Shown here: in pieces, positions 13,665-25,129 of the stretch | How positions within the stretch are numbered: the first letter of the stretch is position 1 | Layout of the letters: every line of letters begins with the position of its first letter | Assembly: GCA_000328365.1 (NCBI GenBank) | Contig: KB293808.1 | Coordinates: 587,488 to 651,487 of the forward strand | Reading direction: 5' to 3' | Source of the DNA: Capitella teleta | Lineage: Eukaryota > Annelida > Polychaeta > Capitellidae | DNA: 64,000 bases | The notes under the pieces: generated by a model | Told to the model about the DNA's origin: nothing | The model's database searches: none | The model's input: the letters and a program-made list of their open reading frames with translations, nothing else | Program-made: the position numbers and the translations under genes

Positions 13665-14932
13665 ATGGCAGACTTGAAGATTGCAGAGTGGAAGTGCAGT
13701 TATTACGATTCAAGCCGCAAGAAATGGCTCAGTGGGATTTTACAACTGACCAAATCTAGGATTCGAGTTCTGACGCCGCCCCCCAAGAGGAAAGCCCCTG
13801 CGGACAGCTCCCAAGCCGTGTATATGACCGTGGCTTTGGACAATGTAACGGACATTAAAAAAGCGACCTCTGGATACGTTTTCAAGTGTGTCGTTGTGAC
13901 TAGTCGTGACGGACAGCATTGGTTCTCCTCGTTGCCCGTCAGAGACAATGTGTACAATATTCTGAACCATTTTTGGCGGAATCGTCTGATGCCCACGCCA
14001 GAGAAACGTCATTCGTTTCCTAGCAACAGTAAGCGGGGTGCTGAGCTTCTGAGGTTAGCTCAAGATCCGGAGCAAAGTCTGGTGGAGGCGGGAGAGATGC
14101 TGATGAAGCAGGGTGAGGAGATGGAGTACTTGGTATTTGAGGAGAAACCCCAAGGCGTGCTGGCATCTTGGTTCAGTAAATGGCGAGTACCTAAAGAGTA
14201 TTTGACGGAGGGAATTGCGTTTGTCAACTCTAAAGGCATTCCCATTGTTCATGAGTTCCCGGTCCTATTCTGCAGAGGAGAAACGACGAAAATCCCAGAG
14301 AAAGTCCTCCAAACACCAGGGGTTCTCCGCGTTTCTAAAGACGGTATCTCCATTTTGACTGAGGGTCAAGTTCCATGCCATTACTTCAAGCCGAGAGAAG
14401 TAACTGTGGTTAAAATACTGACCCCTTGGAGGATTCTTATTGCTAATTACCGGTCTAACGAGGTGGATGTTTCATACATTGTTACATCTAGTCACATGGT
14501 GAAGTTAATCCGAGTGCTTGAAGTTCAGTACAAAAAGCGTTTCGACATTGAGGAAGTCCCTGAAAATGTGGAACAAACATTCCGTATGTCAGGTGGGTCC
14601 CATTTGTCAAAATCAACTTCTGAAAAGATAACATTTTTTTCCCTCGTATATTTCAAGGTCAGAACCGAGAGAGCCTTCATGAAGAACTGATGAAAGCCGG
14701 AGCAACCATCAACCATTCTTCCATGTCCCCTGATGACTCCCTTGACATCATTGCGGAGAACAAAATAGCCGTTGAGGGAGAAATTTCACTGGAAGAAGCT
14801 GAAGAATTGAACAAAATGCTCGGTCAAATGAAAATGAACGCGATGGAAATCGAGGAGGATGACCTTGAAATGGATGCTTGGGATGACCTTGTGAAGGACG
14901 ACAATAAAAGCAGGGATGAGATGATCAGTTGA
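13665..14932 (+). CDS. SNAP47-like protein with shortened SNARE motifs
   Basis: Similar to synaptosomal-associated protein 47, a Qb,c-SNARE-family protein of intracellular membranes. Two exons (13665-14592, 14658-14932) give 400 residues. The N-terminal PH-like region carries family landmarks WLSGILQLTKSRIRVL, IKKATSGYVF and HWFSSLPVRDNVYNILNHFW (vertebrate: HWFSSLRPSRNVVFSIIEHFW). The second half has RVLEVQYKKRFDIEEV, matching PILEVQFSKKMELLE. The region after residue about 125, where SNAP47 has its first SNARE helix, is roughly 18 residues shorter than in vertebrates. The C-terminal helix (ISLEEAEELNKMLGQMKMNA) stops early at KSRDEMIS, without the final heptads. A splice acceptor at 13650 just before the ATG implies a 5' UTR intron. 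The family call is confident; competence for a SNARE bundle is doubtful. Confidence 0.85.
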
Positions 14933-17126
14933 AGATAGATTTACACTTATATCGGATTTAGATCTAACGATTGTGTTCAGTATTGCTAATTTGAAGAAAA
15001 AAAATCTCATTTAATTTAGTTGTATAATTATGTTGTTGGAGCATGCTGTCACATGTGGGTATGCCTTTAATTATTATGTACTTAATATCACCATGCAAAT
15101 TGTTACCATGGCTTTTTTTTTTTGTTTTTTTTTTTTGGTGTGATATATTACAAAAACCTGCTGAATTGTTGCTTTAAATGTTTAACAGTGTTTTAATTAA
15201 TTAATTGATTATTAACCATTCCTCTCTTGGCTTCACATGCATTGGAACCCACCATATTCCAGCTCAATAGTCAATATATCCTGTTTCATGTATTAAACTA
15301 ATACATAATATACAGTATATATTATTAATAATAGCAAAATATATCTGAATAGTAATTACATTATGTTATTATTATTATTATTATTGTTTATTTATTTTCT
15401 CTCTCTCTTCGTTTTTCATTCTTCTTTTTCTGTGTTCTCTGTAAATGTAATAGAAATTACCTCTCTGTTCGTGTAACAAAAAACAAAACTCGCTCCAATG
15501 CACCTGTTTCCATATACTTCACTTCATGTAAATTCTCATCGTGGCACAAAAGCACTCGTGCTTCAGCCACAATTTCATTATTGCACATTTTCTCACGTTT
15601 TACTGAATAAATTATTATTATATTATATATTATATATTATAATATCCTCAAAGTTTTAAGAATTTTCAGATTCTGTACTTTTCTTTGCTGGATTTCTTGC
15701 ATATATTTTATGTTTTCTTATTAATTTTTGGTGCTCATAACTTATATAGTTTTTGCCTGTGATTCTCCCCATTTTCAGTATTGTAGTTTTATCTTTCTCC
15801 CTTGTTTTATTTGTTATACAATTTTATTCCCCCTGTTCATTCCTAGTCAAGATTTTTTTACCCATTATTTAGAACTTATTTGATGTTAGACACAGAATAC
15901 TTTTGATTGTTTCTATAATTTTTCTCTCTCATTAATTATACATCTATTTGTTTTCCTCTTTTTTTTTTTTGGGGGGGGGGGGGGATATTATGTCATATTG
16001 TTTTCTCTGCATGTCTACAAATATACATGCGTTTTTTTGTTTCCCCTTTTTATCATGAACTTGACATTTATGCATATAATAAAATATCTTGCAATTGTTG
16101 ATCAAGTATTGTAATCTGTTTTGTTTTTTTTCTTGTACAATCTCCTGGATGAAAGGGTCAATTATCAACAAGAACAACTGCAAAAGCTGACCAAGGCCAT
16201 GGCTTAGCGTATTTCTATAGCATTCAACTACATTCAGTGAGGCAAACCCTGGTTTCAATTTCAAACTCAGATACGTCTGAGTTCACTTCTTACAGTCACA
16301 GCAAATATGGATGGCTACAAGTGTAAATTGCATGAAATCAGCACTTATATCCATATACCTATCAAATTGAAGTACTGTATTACCTCTATGCTTATTTCCT
16401 TCCTAGGATACCTCCATTTTTTTTTCATGTTAAGGTAGTGCTAGTATATAAACGGGGATTAAGCATGAATTTAATCATGTATATAAAGGTCAAGTTCATT
16501 AGTTCTGATTTTGGAAGCTTTTTCTTCAACCTGACGTAGCCTATCAACGTGCTTTTAATCATTTGCAAAATTATGATGCGAGAGCTCTGTTTAAAATGTT
16601 TGGAATCATAATGTATGAATTTGCAAATTGTCATCATAATGTGCTTGACATGCATGAGTGGATATCAAATAGAAACTACTCAAATATGTCATGCATGCCA
16701 AACTCATTGTGGTTTATCTCTGTTACATGTATCTCTATCACATCAGAGAAGACGTGTGGCTGCGCAGACGTTCCTTGTTCCTTCAAACATTATTGACCAA
16801 GGCCTTCAATATATTCATTGTGAGTTAATTTATTTTATCTTATGCATCATCATCATTTCTTTTAACGTGTTCTACCTAATATCGTACAAGGGACTACTTA
16901 TTGAGACAAAGCGTATTATGGCGTTTCTACTACGGGATATCATACAAAAAAAAAAAACATACTTGAACATACTTGAATCTTGGGCCATGATGTGGTTGAG
17001 TACATACTCATATAGGCCCCTCTTGTGAGATGTACTCAGTAAAACTGATTCTCTAAGGACATTCTGGCGTTACTTATAAATAGATCTTGGTATGAATGGT
17101 CTCAGATAAATACTGGTATTTGCATA
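14933..17126. other. Intergenic with low-complexity tracts and LINE-tail-like DNA
   Basis: No gene seen. It includes T-rich runs (15112-15136), an ATT run at 15366-15385, a GAATAAATTATTATTATATT end near 15605-15650 that resembles a LINE 3' tail, and a T-then-G homopolymer at 15959-15984. Open frames at 16425-17028 are AT-rich chance frames without a family match. Confidence 0.45.
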
Positions 17127-17836
17127 TTAAAGGGAGGGAGAACTGGTTAAAAATGGACTTTGAGTCGTTATTTGATGCACCAAAAATAATTCCTATGCCT
17201 GGCCCACACAAGAAATATCATCGCTAACGATTTCGCGGGAGATATATTGCTAATTAGGCGTGACGTCAGGAGCTGTGATGAAACACCGAGTTCCCCATCT
17301 TTTACAATGGGCCTCGTCATATCAGCGTGTCCTGCGACTAAACCCCTGGATATTTTTTTATTTTCTTTTCGGAAATAGATAGAATAATCATTTTGCCATC
17401 AGTCAGGCGCAAAAAAAATATTTTTCGCTATTTTTCTTATTTTAACAAGCAATTTTCTAGGACACCTACCATGTTTCTCATCCTGAAACAGTAAAAAGGT
17501 CAGCCAGAGTGCACCACGCATGCGCTTTCGTTTCGGAAACAACAGAGATGTCCTTTTATGGCGAAGATGATCTGCTCTGATTGGCTGAAATCGATAGCTT
17601 CACGAGGGGAACGGGACCAATCAGCCATCAGCCAAACCAAGCCATCAGCTGACGTTTGCCTCCTATACTTCGCAATGGAAGCCATTCTCCCATAGGCGCA
17701 ATGCTAACCCCGATATTCGGAATGCATTATTTCCTTACGCTTGCATCCAGGCATGGTGTTTTTGGCACGGAATGCTATCAATTGGTGCTATGAGTCAATA
17801 GAACATCACTTAAAATTTAGTTCCCCATCCCTTTAA
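17127..17836. mobile_element. 710-bp TTAA MITE, copy A
   Basis: Starts TTAAAGGGAGGGAGAACT and ends with the inverse form CCCCATCCCTTTAA, so both ends are TTAA followed by AGGGA(G/T)GG. A second copy lies at 59143-59854 in the same orientation with only a few per cent differences. TTAA ends are the hallmark of piggyBac-type insertion. The 61-codon minus-strand open frame inside (near 17500-17685) is shared by both copies but has no transposase features. Non-autonomous; the near identity of the copies suggests recent activity. Confidence 0.8.
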
Positions 17837-18150
17837 CTAATGTGAGAACTTATTGGGCTTGTTACGCCAGAACTTATTTAGCTGCGACTTAAAACTGTTA
17901 ATGGAGCTGGAACTGACGACATCTGCTGGGAGCTGGTTCCAGTTGTTCACGATGCGTTGTCTAAAGTTCTTCTTAGCGTGGACTGTATGAGTGTGTTCCT
18001 TAGCAAGCTTCAAATCATGACCACGTGTGGTTCCTGGATTGGCTTTCTTCAGTACTTGGCTTGGATTGATGTCTTTTTGGTTATGAAGGAGCTTGTATGT
18101 CTGTACCATGTCTGCTCTCTCTCTCTCTCTTCGGTACAGCAATAAAGCAG
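17837..18150 (-). mobile_element. LINE ORF2 C-terminal end
   Basis: The minus-strand frame reads RRERERADMVQTYKLLHNQ, then HAKKNFRQRIVNNWNQLP and SSINSFKSQLNKFW before its stop at 17837-17839. This R-x-R-x-DM...YK, NxWNxLP and xSxNxFKxxLxxFW pattern is the usual C-terminal end of CR1/L2/Jockey-like LINE proteins. The TTAA MITE sits immediately after the stop codon, so it landed in the LINE's 3' UTR. The 5' part is missing. Confidence 0.75.
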
Positions 18151-19593
18151 AATTATTGGAACTGTGCGTGTGTGAGCAAGATCCTGACTTTTTGAATTAA
18201 AATAAAATTTATTAAATCATGACATGATGATTGAAGATGCAAAATTGCAAATTAACATACGGTAATTTACTATGAATTTGATGTTTTAATTGAGATCTTT
18301 AACGGAGACAATAATAGACAACTCCCTTGACTATGCTTAATCTGCAGCTATACGATGTATGAATGCATCAGAGATTCGAAACACCATCAAAGCTTTTGTG
18401 CTATAACTGTGATCCGTAACTAAGATCAAAGCATTAATGCAACCATCTCATGGTATCTGAGACGGAGACAAACTCCTGTGCCAGCTATTTGCAATTGAAG
18501 TCACTTGGTGCTCCAATAAAGGCAGTGTTTGGGGCTCTCAAATAAAATCATGATGATCTCAACTTGATGATTGGTTTGATTATACACGTACAGCACATGA
18601 TGTATAATGCACCCGACGAGTTTTTATACTATGTTACACAATAAATGTCAAGTTAATTGTTTTAGGATATCATATAGACACACGCCAGATAACTTGAGTC
18701 TCTTGGCAACTGAGGTTGACACTCCCGAAGAGGTGTCAACTGAGATTGTGTGAGGACACCAGCTTAGGCTGCATGTGTCCTCTTCTTGTACAGGAACGAA
18801 GACATTTGGGACTCAGAAGCATGCATATCTGCTGGGGTGGGTTTGGATATGAGTCAGTTGGTCCCGACCCGTGGACAAAATGCTTCAAAAAATGCATGTG
18901 TTACTCGATCGACGGGGAAATTTTCACACCCTCAAGCTTTCACCCATTTTTGGCACTTGATTGGGTCTGTTTAATAAGGAACTGAAGAATGAAAGTGTTG
19001 ATAAACGTGATCCATTTATGTTTACTTCACTGATGATCTATTCTTGAACTTATTCCTTCTCAACTATTAACTGTACATGCTTCTTCATGAAACAAGTTAT
19101 CAAAAGAAAAAAGAAAGATGAAAACTCATGCAATCAATCATAAAGTATAATTTTAAATAAATGAATGATTAAACATTTAATAATAATTCATTCAATGAAA
19201 ATATAGATAAGATAAAATAAAATGATTGAAACTATGTTAGACAATACAAGTATCCTAAATTATTTTGAATTAACAAAAATTCATTCACAAATATTGTAAG
19301 CAAATTTACAATTTTCCACATTCAACATTGTAATAACGTGTGGGTACACACACTATATCAATATTTAGAATGAGAAATAGATAATTAATCAAATCATTAG
19401 ATAATCTTACGTAATATTTATTATTAATTCAGAGGGGAAAAATTATGACAGACACTTCTCCCAAGGATTCTTTTGTACAACTTATTGTACAAGTATCATC
19501 AACTAATTTCTAAAATATAAAAGTTAATGTATAAAAAATAAGTTTAATAAATTAAATTTAATCAAATATAATTAAAAGCTAACTTAAAAACTT
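18151..19593. other. Intergenic, no supported gene
   Basis: AT-rich spacer before the ankyrin/SOCS gene's 3' end. An open frame around 18716-18985 is readable in two frames and matches nothing I recognise. 19020-19590 is very A/T-rich and should hold the 3' UTR of the minus-strand gene. Confidence 0.4.
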
Positions 19594-21813
19594 TTAAAAA
19601 TCCGTGGGCACACATTCAATATCAAAATTGAGAAGACTTTGAATGAGGGAGGTAGGCAGCTCCAACCGGCGTACGTTCTTCGCCAGACGCTTACAGACGT
19701 CACTGTAGATGGTGTTGGCGCTGAGCAACTGCAGAGAGCGAGGGTTCTTGATGAGGTGCATAGCACAGAGATCGGTCGGGTGGGTAGGTGTCTCACGAGA
19801 GCACATCAGCCGCAGATACTGGTTGAGAGCAAAGTTCTGCTCCTTGTGGTTCATGCAGTTGAGCAGCATCTGGAAGACACGCTTTGATCCAGGACGGCTG
19901 TCTGTGCGCATCTCATACAGCACTTGCACCAATGGATGGAAGAGCCAGATTTTACCATGGACGAACACATCTCTGTGAATGGACGTTTGCCGCTGGGTGA
20001 CGTTCGGGTTGGCTCCATGGTGAAGCATGAGGAGCAGGAATCTTGATCTAGTTTCAAATGAAATCTGGTGTTGATGAGCGACCAGATGGAAGTACGTTTG
20101 TGTGAAGTCTGTTGGGTCAGAGCGGCATTCCTTGGGGTCGCTTCCACCCATCAGCACACACTCCAAGACATCGCCAACGCTGCTGAAGAAACGCTCAACC
20201 GCGGATCTTCTCTTCAAGAGGATTCCGTCCGGTATCTCTTCAGCACTGCAGTAAACGTCGTCCAGGTGGTACAAGATGTCATGAATGAGACACTTCTGAG
20301 GCAAAGAGACAAAGGCAGATCGAGGGAAAAGACGGATGCAGGCCAAGAAATAGCTGATTTCATCATTATCTGGCAGCCAGACTTCAGGCTGGTATTTCGG
20401 TTGAGTGAAGAAAATCTCACAGCCGTGCTTGACGAAACTGACCAAGTCTGTTGCTGAGTCACAGACTACACCGGAATGACACCCGTACTTGAAGAAAATC
20501 TTCAGCAGCTGATACACAAGTCTGTATGAGCACCGAAGATCATTGGGTTGGTGAGCGGATGGTTTGACTGGGGTCACTGCCAGGAGATGAAGGGCAGTCT
20601 TTCCACTAGCACTAAAGATGTTTGGATTTGCTCCAGATTGAAGGAGAAGCTCCAAAGCTTCGCATACCTCAACTTCAGCATGGAATGTTCCGCATTCAGT
20701 CGGCAGATGCCACATGACTTCAGCTCCGTGTTTGGCATTACTGAATACAGCATGGCGTAAGCTGGGTGGCTTCTCTGATAAACGCTGCATGAGGGTGTGA
20801 ACAGGGGCCCTGCCACGGTTGTCAAAAGCATTCACCTTTAGCTTCAAGCCACAGTTCATGAGATACTGGTGGGTACGGACAAAATCCTCACCCCCGTGCT
20901 CAAATATGGCGTGTAGAAGACTTTGGTTGCGCCAGTTCACGGTTTGCACATCAGCTCCTCGCAACACGAGAAGCTCAACAAAGGATTTCCCAAAATTGAG
21001 TGCATGCTCAATTGGATATCTCCCATCCATTCCACGCACATTTATACTCGCAGGCCAACGCTCAGCAAACAGTTTTGCGCAGTCATATGCTCCCTTAACA
21101 CAAGCAATGTGGAGAGGACTCTCTGAGGTTACAGTCCGATCGATTCCACATCCTATGCAGAATTCCACAGTCTGTACGTCATTTGACATTATCGCGTAGT
21201 AATAAGGATACTCGAAATGATCCCGATAAGTTGCACACTGAAGGTAAAGATCATTAATACAATAGAAATTCCAATTGATCCCGGGATATATATACGTCTT
21301 TGTATCAATGTGAGGATCTGGGTGACACACGCACGACACAACATCCTGATCAGCTCCGAAATCCAGCAGGATTTGCACCATCTCCAGATATCCTAGTTTC
21401 GCTGCCAAGTGCAGCGGTCGTGCACATGTTGGCACGTTGATGTCAACACCATTCTGCAGCAAAAGCTTTGCAACGTGCGGGCGATTGTTGATGATTGCAT
21501 GGTGCAGAGCGTGGTATCCACGGAAGTCTCGCATGTTCACCACTTGAGCTGCATCAGGACACGTCTTAAGAAGCTCCTGAATTTCAGACACAGGAGTGCT
21601 GTTCTCGATCATATCCTTGATTTTGTCTGCATACGTTTTGATTGCCTCCCAAGTTGACTGATGGTCGAACTCTAGGAATCTCTGTTTGTATTTCTCCTGG
21701 TAGAGCATGGAAGAGACAGCGAGTTCATCGTTCTCTTCTTCTACTTGCGAAGCAGAAGGGACTTCATCTTCACTGAGAGTGAGGGATTGCATCATTGAGG
21801 GAACACAACTCAT
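19594..21813 (-). CDS. Ankyrin-repeat and SOCS-box protein (ASB-like), single coding exon
   Basis: A 739-residue uninterrupted frame. Ankyrin repeats are clear at about residues 97-165 (YHALHHAIINNRPHVAKLLL, NGVDIN, RPLHLAAKLGYLEMVQILL), again at about 210-320 (ESPLHIACVKGAYDCAKLF, GRYPIEHALNFGKSFVELL) and at about 390-415 (EALELLLQSGANPNIF, KTALHLLA). The C-terminal segment from NPRSLQLLSANTIYSDVCKR to LPTSLIQSLLNF fits a SOCS box. In ASB proteins this box binds elongin B/C and recruits cullin-5, making the protein a substrate receptor of an E3 ubiquitin ligase. The substrate is unknown. The start ATG lies 16 nt after a good acceptor (ending CCGCACAG), so a 5' UTR intron is likely. At 739 residues it is longer than most vertebrate ASBs. 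In an intron-rich genome the intronless coding region suggests an old retrocopy that became a gene, or intron loss. Confidence 0.85.
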   Translation of the reverse strand: MSCVPSMMQSLTLSEDEVPSASQVEEENDELAVSSMLYQEKYKQRFLEFDHQSTWEAIKTYADKIKDMIENSTPVSEIQELLKTCPDAAQVVNMRDFRGYHALHHAIINNRPHVAKLLLQNGVDINVPTCARPLHLAAKLGYLEMVQILLDFGADQDVVSCVCHPDPHIDTKTYIYPGINWNFYCINDLYLQCATYRDHFEYPYYYAIMSNDVQTVEFCIGCGIDRTVTSESPLHIACVKGAYDCAKLFAERWPASINVRGMDGRYPIEHALNFGKSFVELLVLRGADVQTVNWRNQSLLHAIFEHGGEDFVRTHQYLMNCGLKLKVNAFDNRGRAPVHTLMQRLSEKPPSLRHAVFSNAKHGAEVMWHLPTECGTFHAEVEVCEALELLLQSGANPNIFSASGKTALHLLAVTPVKPSAHQPNDLRCSYRLVYQLLKIFFKYGCHSGVVCDSATDLVSFVKHGCEIFFTQPKYQPEVWLPDNDEISYFLACIRLFPRSAFVSLPQKCLIHDILYHLDDVYCSAEEIPDGILLKRRSAVERFFSSVGDVLECVLMGGSDPKECRSDPTDFTQTYFHLVAHQHQISFETRSRFLLLMLHHGANPNVTQRQTSIHRDVFVHGKIWLFHPLVQVLYEMRTDSRPGSKRVFQMLLNCMNHKEQNFALNQYLRLMCSRETPTHPTDLCAMHLIKNPRSLQLLSANTIYSDVCKRLAKNVRRLELPTSLIQSLLNFDIECVPTDF

Positions 21814-22025
21814 CCTAATTTCCTAACCTGTGCGGACAAAAGAATAAAAGTTGAAGAGGCAATATCAGGATAATAGTAATAATATTTGCAATAATAAACA
21901 AATTCATTCATTCAAGTACCATCTATTTTACAAGCATCCAAATAACAAAAGTTTATATATATAATGTTTATTCATCGAAATACATACACGGGCGTGATCC
22001 ATGCATTTCATTTAAATGAGTACCG

Positions 22026-22028
22026 TAT

Positions 22029-22067
<39 letters not shown>
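22026..22067. repeat. (GA)n microsatellite
   Basis: About 18 nearly perfect GA units upstream of the ASB-like gene. Confidence 0.9.
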
Positions 22068-22069
<2 letters not shown>

Positions 22070-22419
22070 ATGTGTGTATATTTGGAAATAGGCCTATAAG
22101 TCTTACTTTGTACATTTCCAAGGCATGGTTGTTTATAATGTACAATGTAGTACATTGCGTCTTATGGGCTTATAATCTCCACTCATGCAGTTGTGGAAAA
22201 AATTATTGCGCTGATAAGAAGTTTGACTCGTGAAATCGACTAGCAGCGAGCTGTCTGTGTATAACATGCCTTTATAACTTGATTTGCCTTCTTGGGTTAT
22301 AAATAGTGAGCAAAGCTCTTTTTGACCCTTGGTTAATTGTTATGTTATTGGATTAGATGGAGTGTGAGTTTTAGATGTTGGTGTGGTTGAATTTTAGGGG
22401 GTGGTGTTTGTAAGTTTTG

Positions 22420-22530
22420 TTACGGCGAGATTTGCAGATGTTATTGGTGGGACTGGGAGTTGGTGGTGACTGCTGGGAGGGAGTTCCATGCTGTTATGAT
22501 GCTGTGTCGTAAGGCAGTCGAGTAAGTACA
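22420..22530 (-). mobile_element. LINE C-terminal remnant
   Basis: On the minus strand it reads STALRHSIITAWNSLPAVTT, the RxxNxWNSLP block of CR1/L2-type LINE C-termini, before a stop. Only this short part is recognisable. The pogo-type element begins at its edge, so it may have inserted into the LINE. Confidence 0.5.
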
Positions 22531-22532
22531 GA

Positions 22533-23338
22533 TACAGTGAAACCCCATCACTCACTCACTCGAATTTGAAGGGACCAGCGAAAACACTTCGACGAAGAGG
22601 GGTTTTCAAATTCTCAACATTTTGGTAACGTTATGATCTATGAGATGACATTATGATAGCGTATTGATCTCAAATTACGTTATGATAGCGTAATGACCTA
22701 CCCTTGAACACTTTTAAGCTGCCAAGTGCCAACACATGAGAAAAAAAAAAAAAAAAAAATTAAACGATTTGTTTGCGTCGTTTATTGAACATCATTTTGA
22801 AAAGGAAGATAGAATGATCGCCAGGAACTTGGTCTCCAGGGTTACACACGTGATCTTTTGTTTAGTCGCCATTATTGCAGAGACCTGAGATGTCTCGCAG
22901 AGATTCGTCGACAGACTGATTAATTTGTTGTGACGAATGATCGGGTTTTATACTGATGGGCAGAGTTTGTTTATTATTGATGTTTCCCGCCTATTCAACA
23001 TCTGAGGCTATACTGCTTTCTGTAATCATCTGGCGGCTGCTTTAATCGACGCGATATGCGGTCGATTACACAATGAAAATACAGAGACGGAGACACTGAC
23101 TTCTGAACAATGCGAGAGGTGACACGCGAGCCGAACTCTGTTTGTAACCGATTGTCCAAAACAGTAAACAGAGTTGCATTAATTGCAATTAACGAAAGAG
23201 TTCTTTGATCTCTAAAAAAAATTCCGACGAATACGATTTAATTTTGCTCAAGGGACCAAAAAATATGTTCGAGGATACAGGGTTTTTCGATGAAGCGGTG
23301 TTCAAGGAATCCGAGCAATCTGTAATGCTAAAGTATAG
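22533..23338. mobile_element. pogo/Tigger-like element, copy 1 (right end missing)
   Basis: Starts TACAGTGAAACCCC and follows the copy at 36966-38001 over about 800 bp, through the A-rich tract and up to TAATGCTAAAGTATAGGG, then loses similarity before the right inverted repeat. The segment that encodes a helix-turn-helix in copy 2 is replaced here, so this copy is non-coding. Confidence 0.8.
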
Positions 23339-23344
23339 GGGAGT

Positions 23345-23510
23345 CTCTCTCTCACTTGTTGTATAGCACAGCTTAGTTTCACATTTGGATTATTGTATGC
23401 ACTTATATTTACCATTACCTTTATTGTTTTGTTTTTCTTTATCCGTTCATTTTTCCTGTACATGTTTTTGTATGAAATAAATTATTATTATTATTATTAT
23501 TGAATAACAG
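23345..23510 (+). mobile_element. Non-LTR retrotransposon 3' tail, (ATT)n end
   Basis: Ends GAAATAAATTATTATTATTA. It is homologous to the minus-strand tail at 12059-12240 over about 140 bp, so both come from one LINE family. It begins where the pogo copy breaks off. Confidence 0.7.
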
Positions 23511-25129
23511 TGATCATAAGACAGTACTCCCTATAGACAAAGCCAGATAAGTCAATCACTATGATTGAGACAATGTGATAGAATATCTAATAAAACTCAT
23601 AAATTGTTACCTAATTATAACTTCATAGGAGCTAACTCCATAATATTATAGCCATAATATCTGGGCATCTAATGATCAATATAGTTTATAGAGGACACCC
23701 ACTAAACTTTTACCACCACCCAGCAAGAACAGAACTCAGAAATCATCGCATTCTCATCTATAGCAACTTTCAAAAGAAAACTGGACCATCATCTCAAGAA
23801 TCACCCCGAACACAATTCATTGCAGCCACCATAAAATGCATCAAAATAAGATAAAACAAGAATCAATCAGAGATGTGACCAAGGAAAATTTTTAATTAAG
23901 CTATTGATGAACATTGATCAAGGAAACCTGAACGCAATCGCAGCAATATTAGTTCATGATGCCAAACTATATGCTTCAATTTATGATTTTACAGCAGAAT
24001 TGCACAACCAATGAGCTAGATATGCATTTCTACCTGACATGACTTTACATTATCATTTAATGTATGATTAAAACCATTGCAATCCAACTGTTACAGAGAT
24101 TTTTAATATTATAGCATATAGGCCGTGCAGAATCATTGAATATGCCAGATGGACTGACTCAGTCTGCCTGATGACAGAAGTTGACATATTTATGGCCTTA
24201 ACAGGGGTCAGCTGGGCTCCACAAATAAAAAAACCCAGATGGGAAGAACAGGCATGTGACGTCATAATTTCCATGTCTGTCATAACATTCTCAAAAGTAC
24301 GTTATGGGTGAATCCGCCATCTTGGATGTGTTACCCCAGTGAGCTTGGCCACTGTATGACATGTATAATCAGGCTTATGTAAACATATATTCTAGGCGTG
24401 ATAAGGGCATGAAAAGCTTATAGCAGTTAAAGATCCTCACATCCGACCATCATTAACTATCTTTGATGCTCATTGGCTGTCAGTTTGAGTTTACGCTTGA
24501 ACAGTCAGCATAGCAGGCATATAATATGGACGTGTAATATCAGTGTGTGAAATTTGCTAACTTACAATTCACTGACTACACGAAGTTCCACGCAACAGCG
24601 CATAAAAAATCACACTTACAGAAAAAAAAAGAAAAAAAAGAGAAAAAAAGAAACACGGAAAGTAACATAAGGAAATTTTTTAATTAAAAAGGACGTAAGA
24701 GGCTATTTTAACTTCAAGTATTTAAGCCTGAAGATTAGCACAGATTCTCGGGCGAGGTCTGTATACCTCGACCCATTGGGCTCGCTATAGTAATACTTTG
24801 ATAATTAGTAATAGTATCATAAGACATTAGACAAGTATGTCAGCTACCTGAAGATCAGAAGAGGACCTGTAAGTATAGTCTTGGAACGAGTTTACATAAT
24901 AACATATGATAGGAGCTGAAACTGTGAAAGCTCGCTACCTTTCATACGTGCCTCTCGTGGCTAAAAATTAATCGGTATAAAATAAAAGAAATTTCGCTCA
25001 GCTGATCCACAATAAAATAACGAATAACACTAAACAACAACTTCCGGTCAGTGTCAAGCCTTGTTTATATGGAAGCGTTTTTCGTGGTTTGAGCCATAGA
25101 TTTCCAAAGCATACTCTAATAGTCTAATG
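23511..25129. other. Intergenic with a dispersed repeat, no gene seen
   Basis: Contains the second copy of the hairpin repeat (24733-24850) and an A-rich run at 24618-24652. Short open frames at 23672-23854 and 24068-24283 are not supported as genes. Confidence 0.45.
24733..24850 (+). repeat. Dispersed repeat with hairpin, copy 2
   Basis: Shares TTAGCACAGATTCTCGGGCG and GGGCTCGCTATAGTA with 3972-4025. Here GGGCGAGGT...ACCTCGACCC can pair as a stem. This copy has about 45 bp more than copy 1 before the shared GTATGTCAGCTA end. Confidence 0.7.

Noticed and set aside
17500-17685. 61-codon frame MASIAKYRRQTSADG..., repeated at 59518-59703
   Set aside because: It lies inside both copies of the TTAA MITE. 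The conservation is explained by the recent MITE copies; no transposase or host domain is seen.
20068-20457. 129-codon plus-strand frame opposite the ankyrin gene
   Set aside because: Antisense shadow of a long real exon.
22026-22067. Glu-Arg repeat peptide
   Set aside because: Simple translation of the GA microsatellite.
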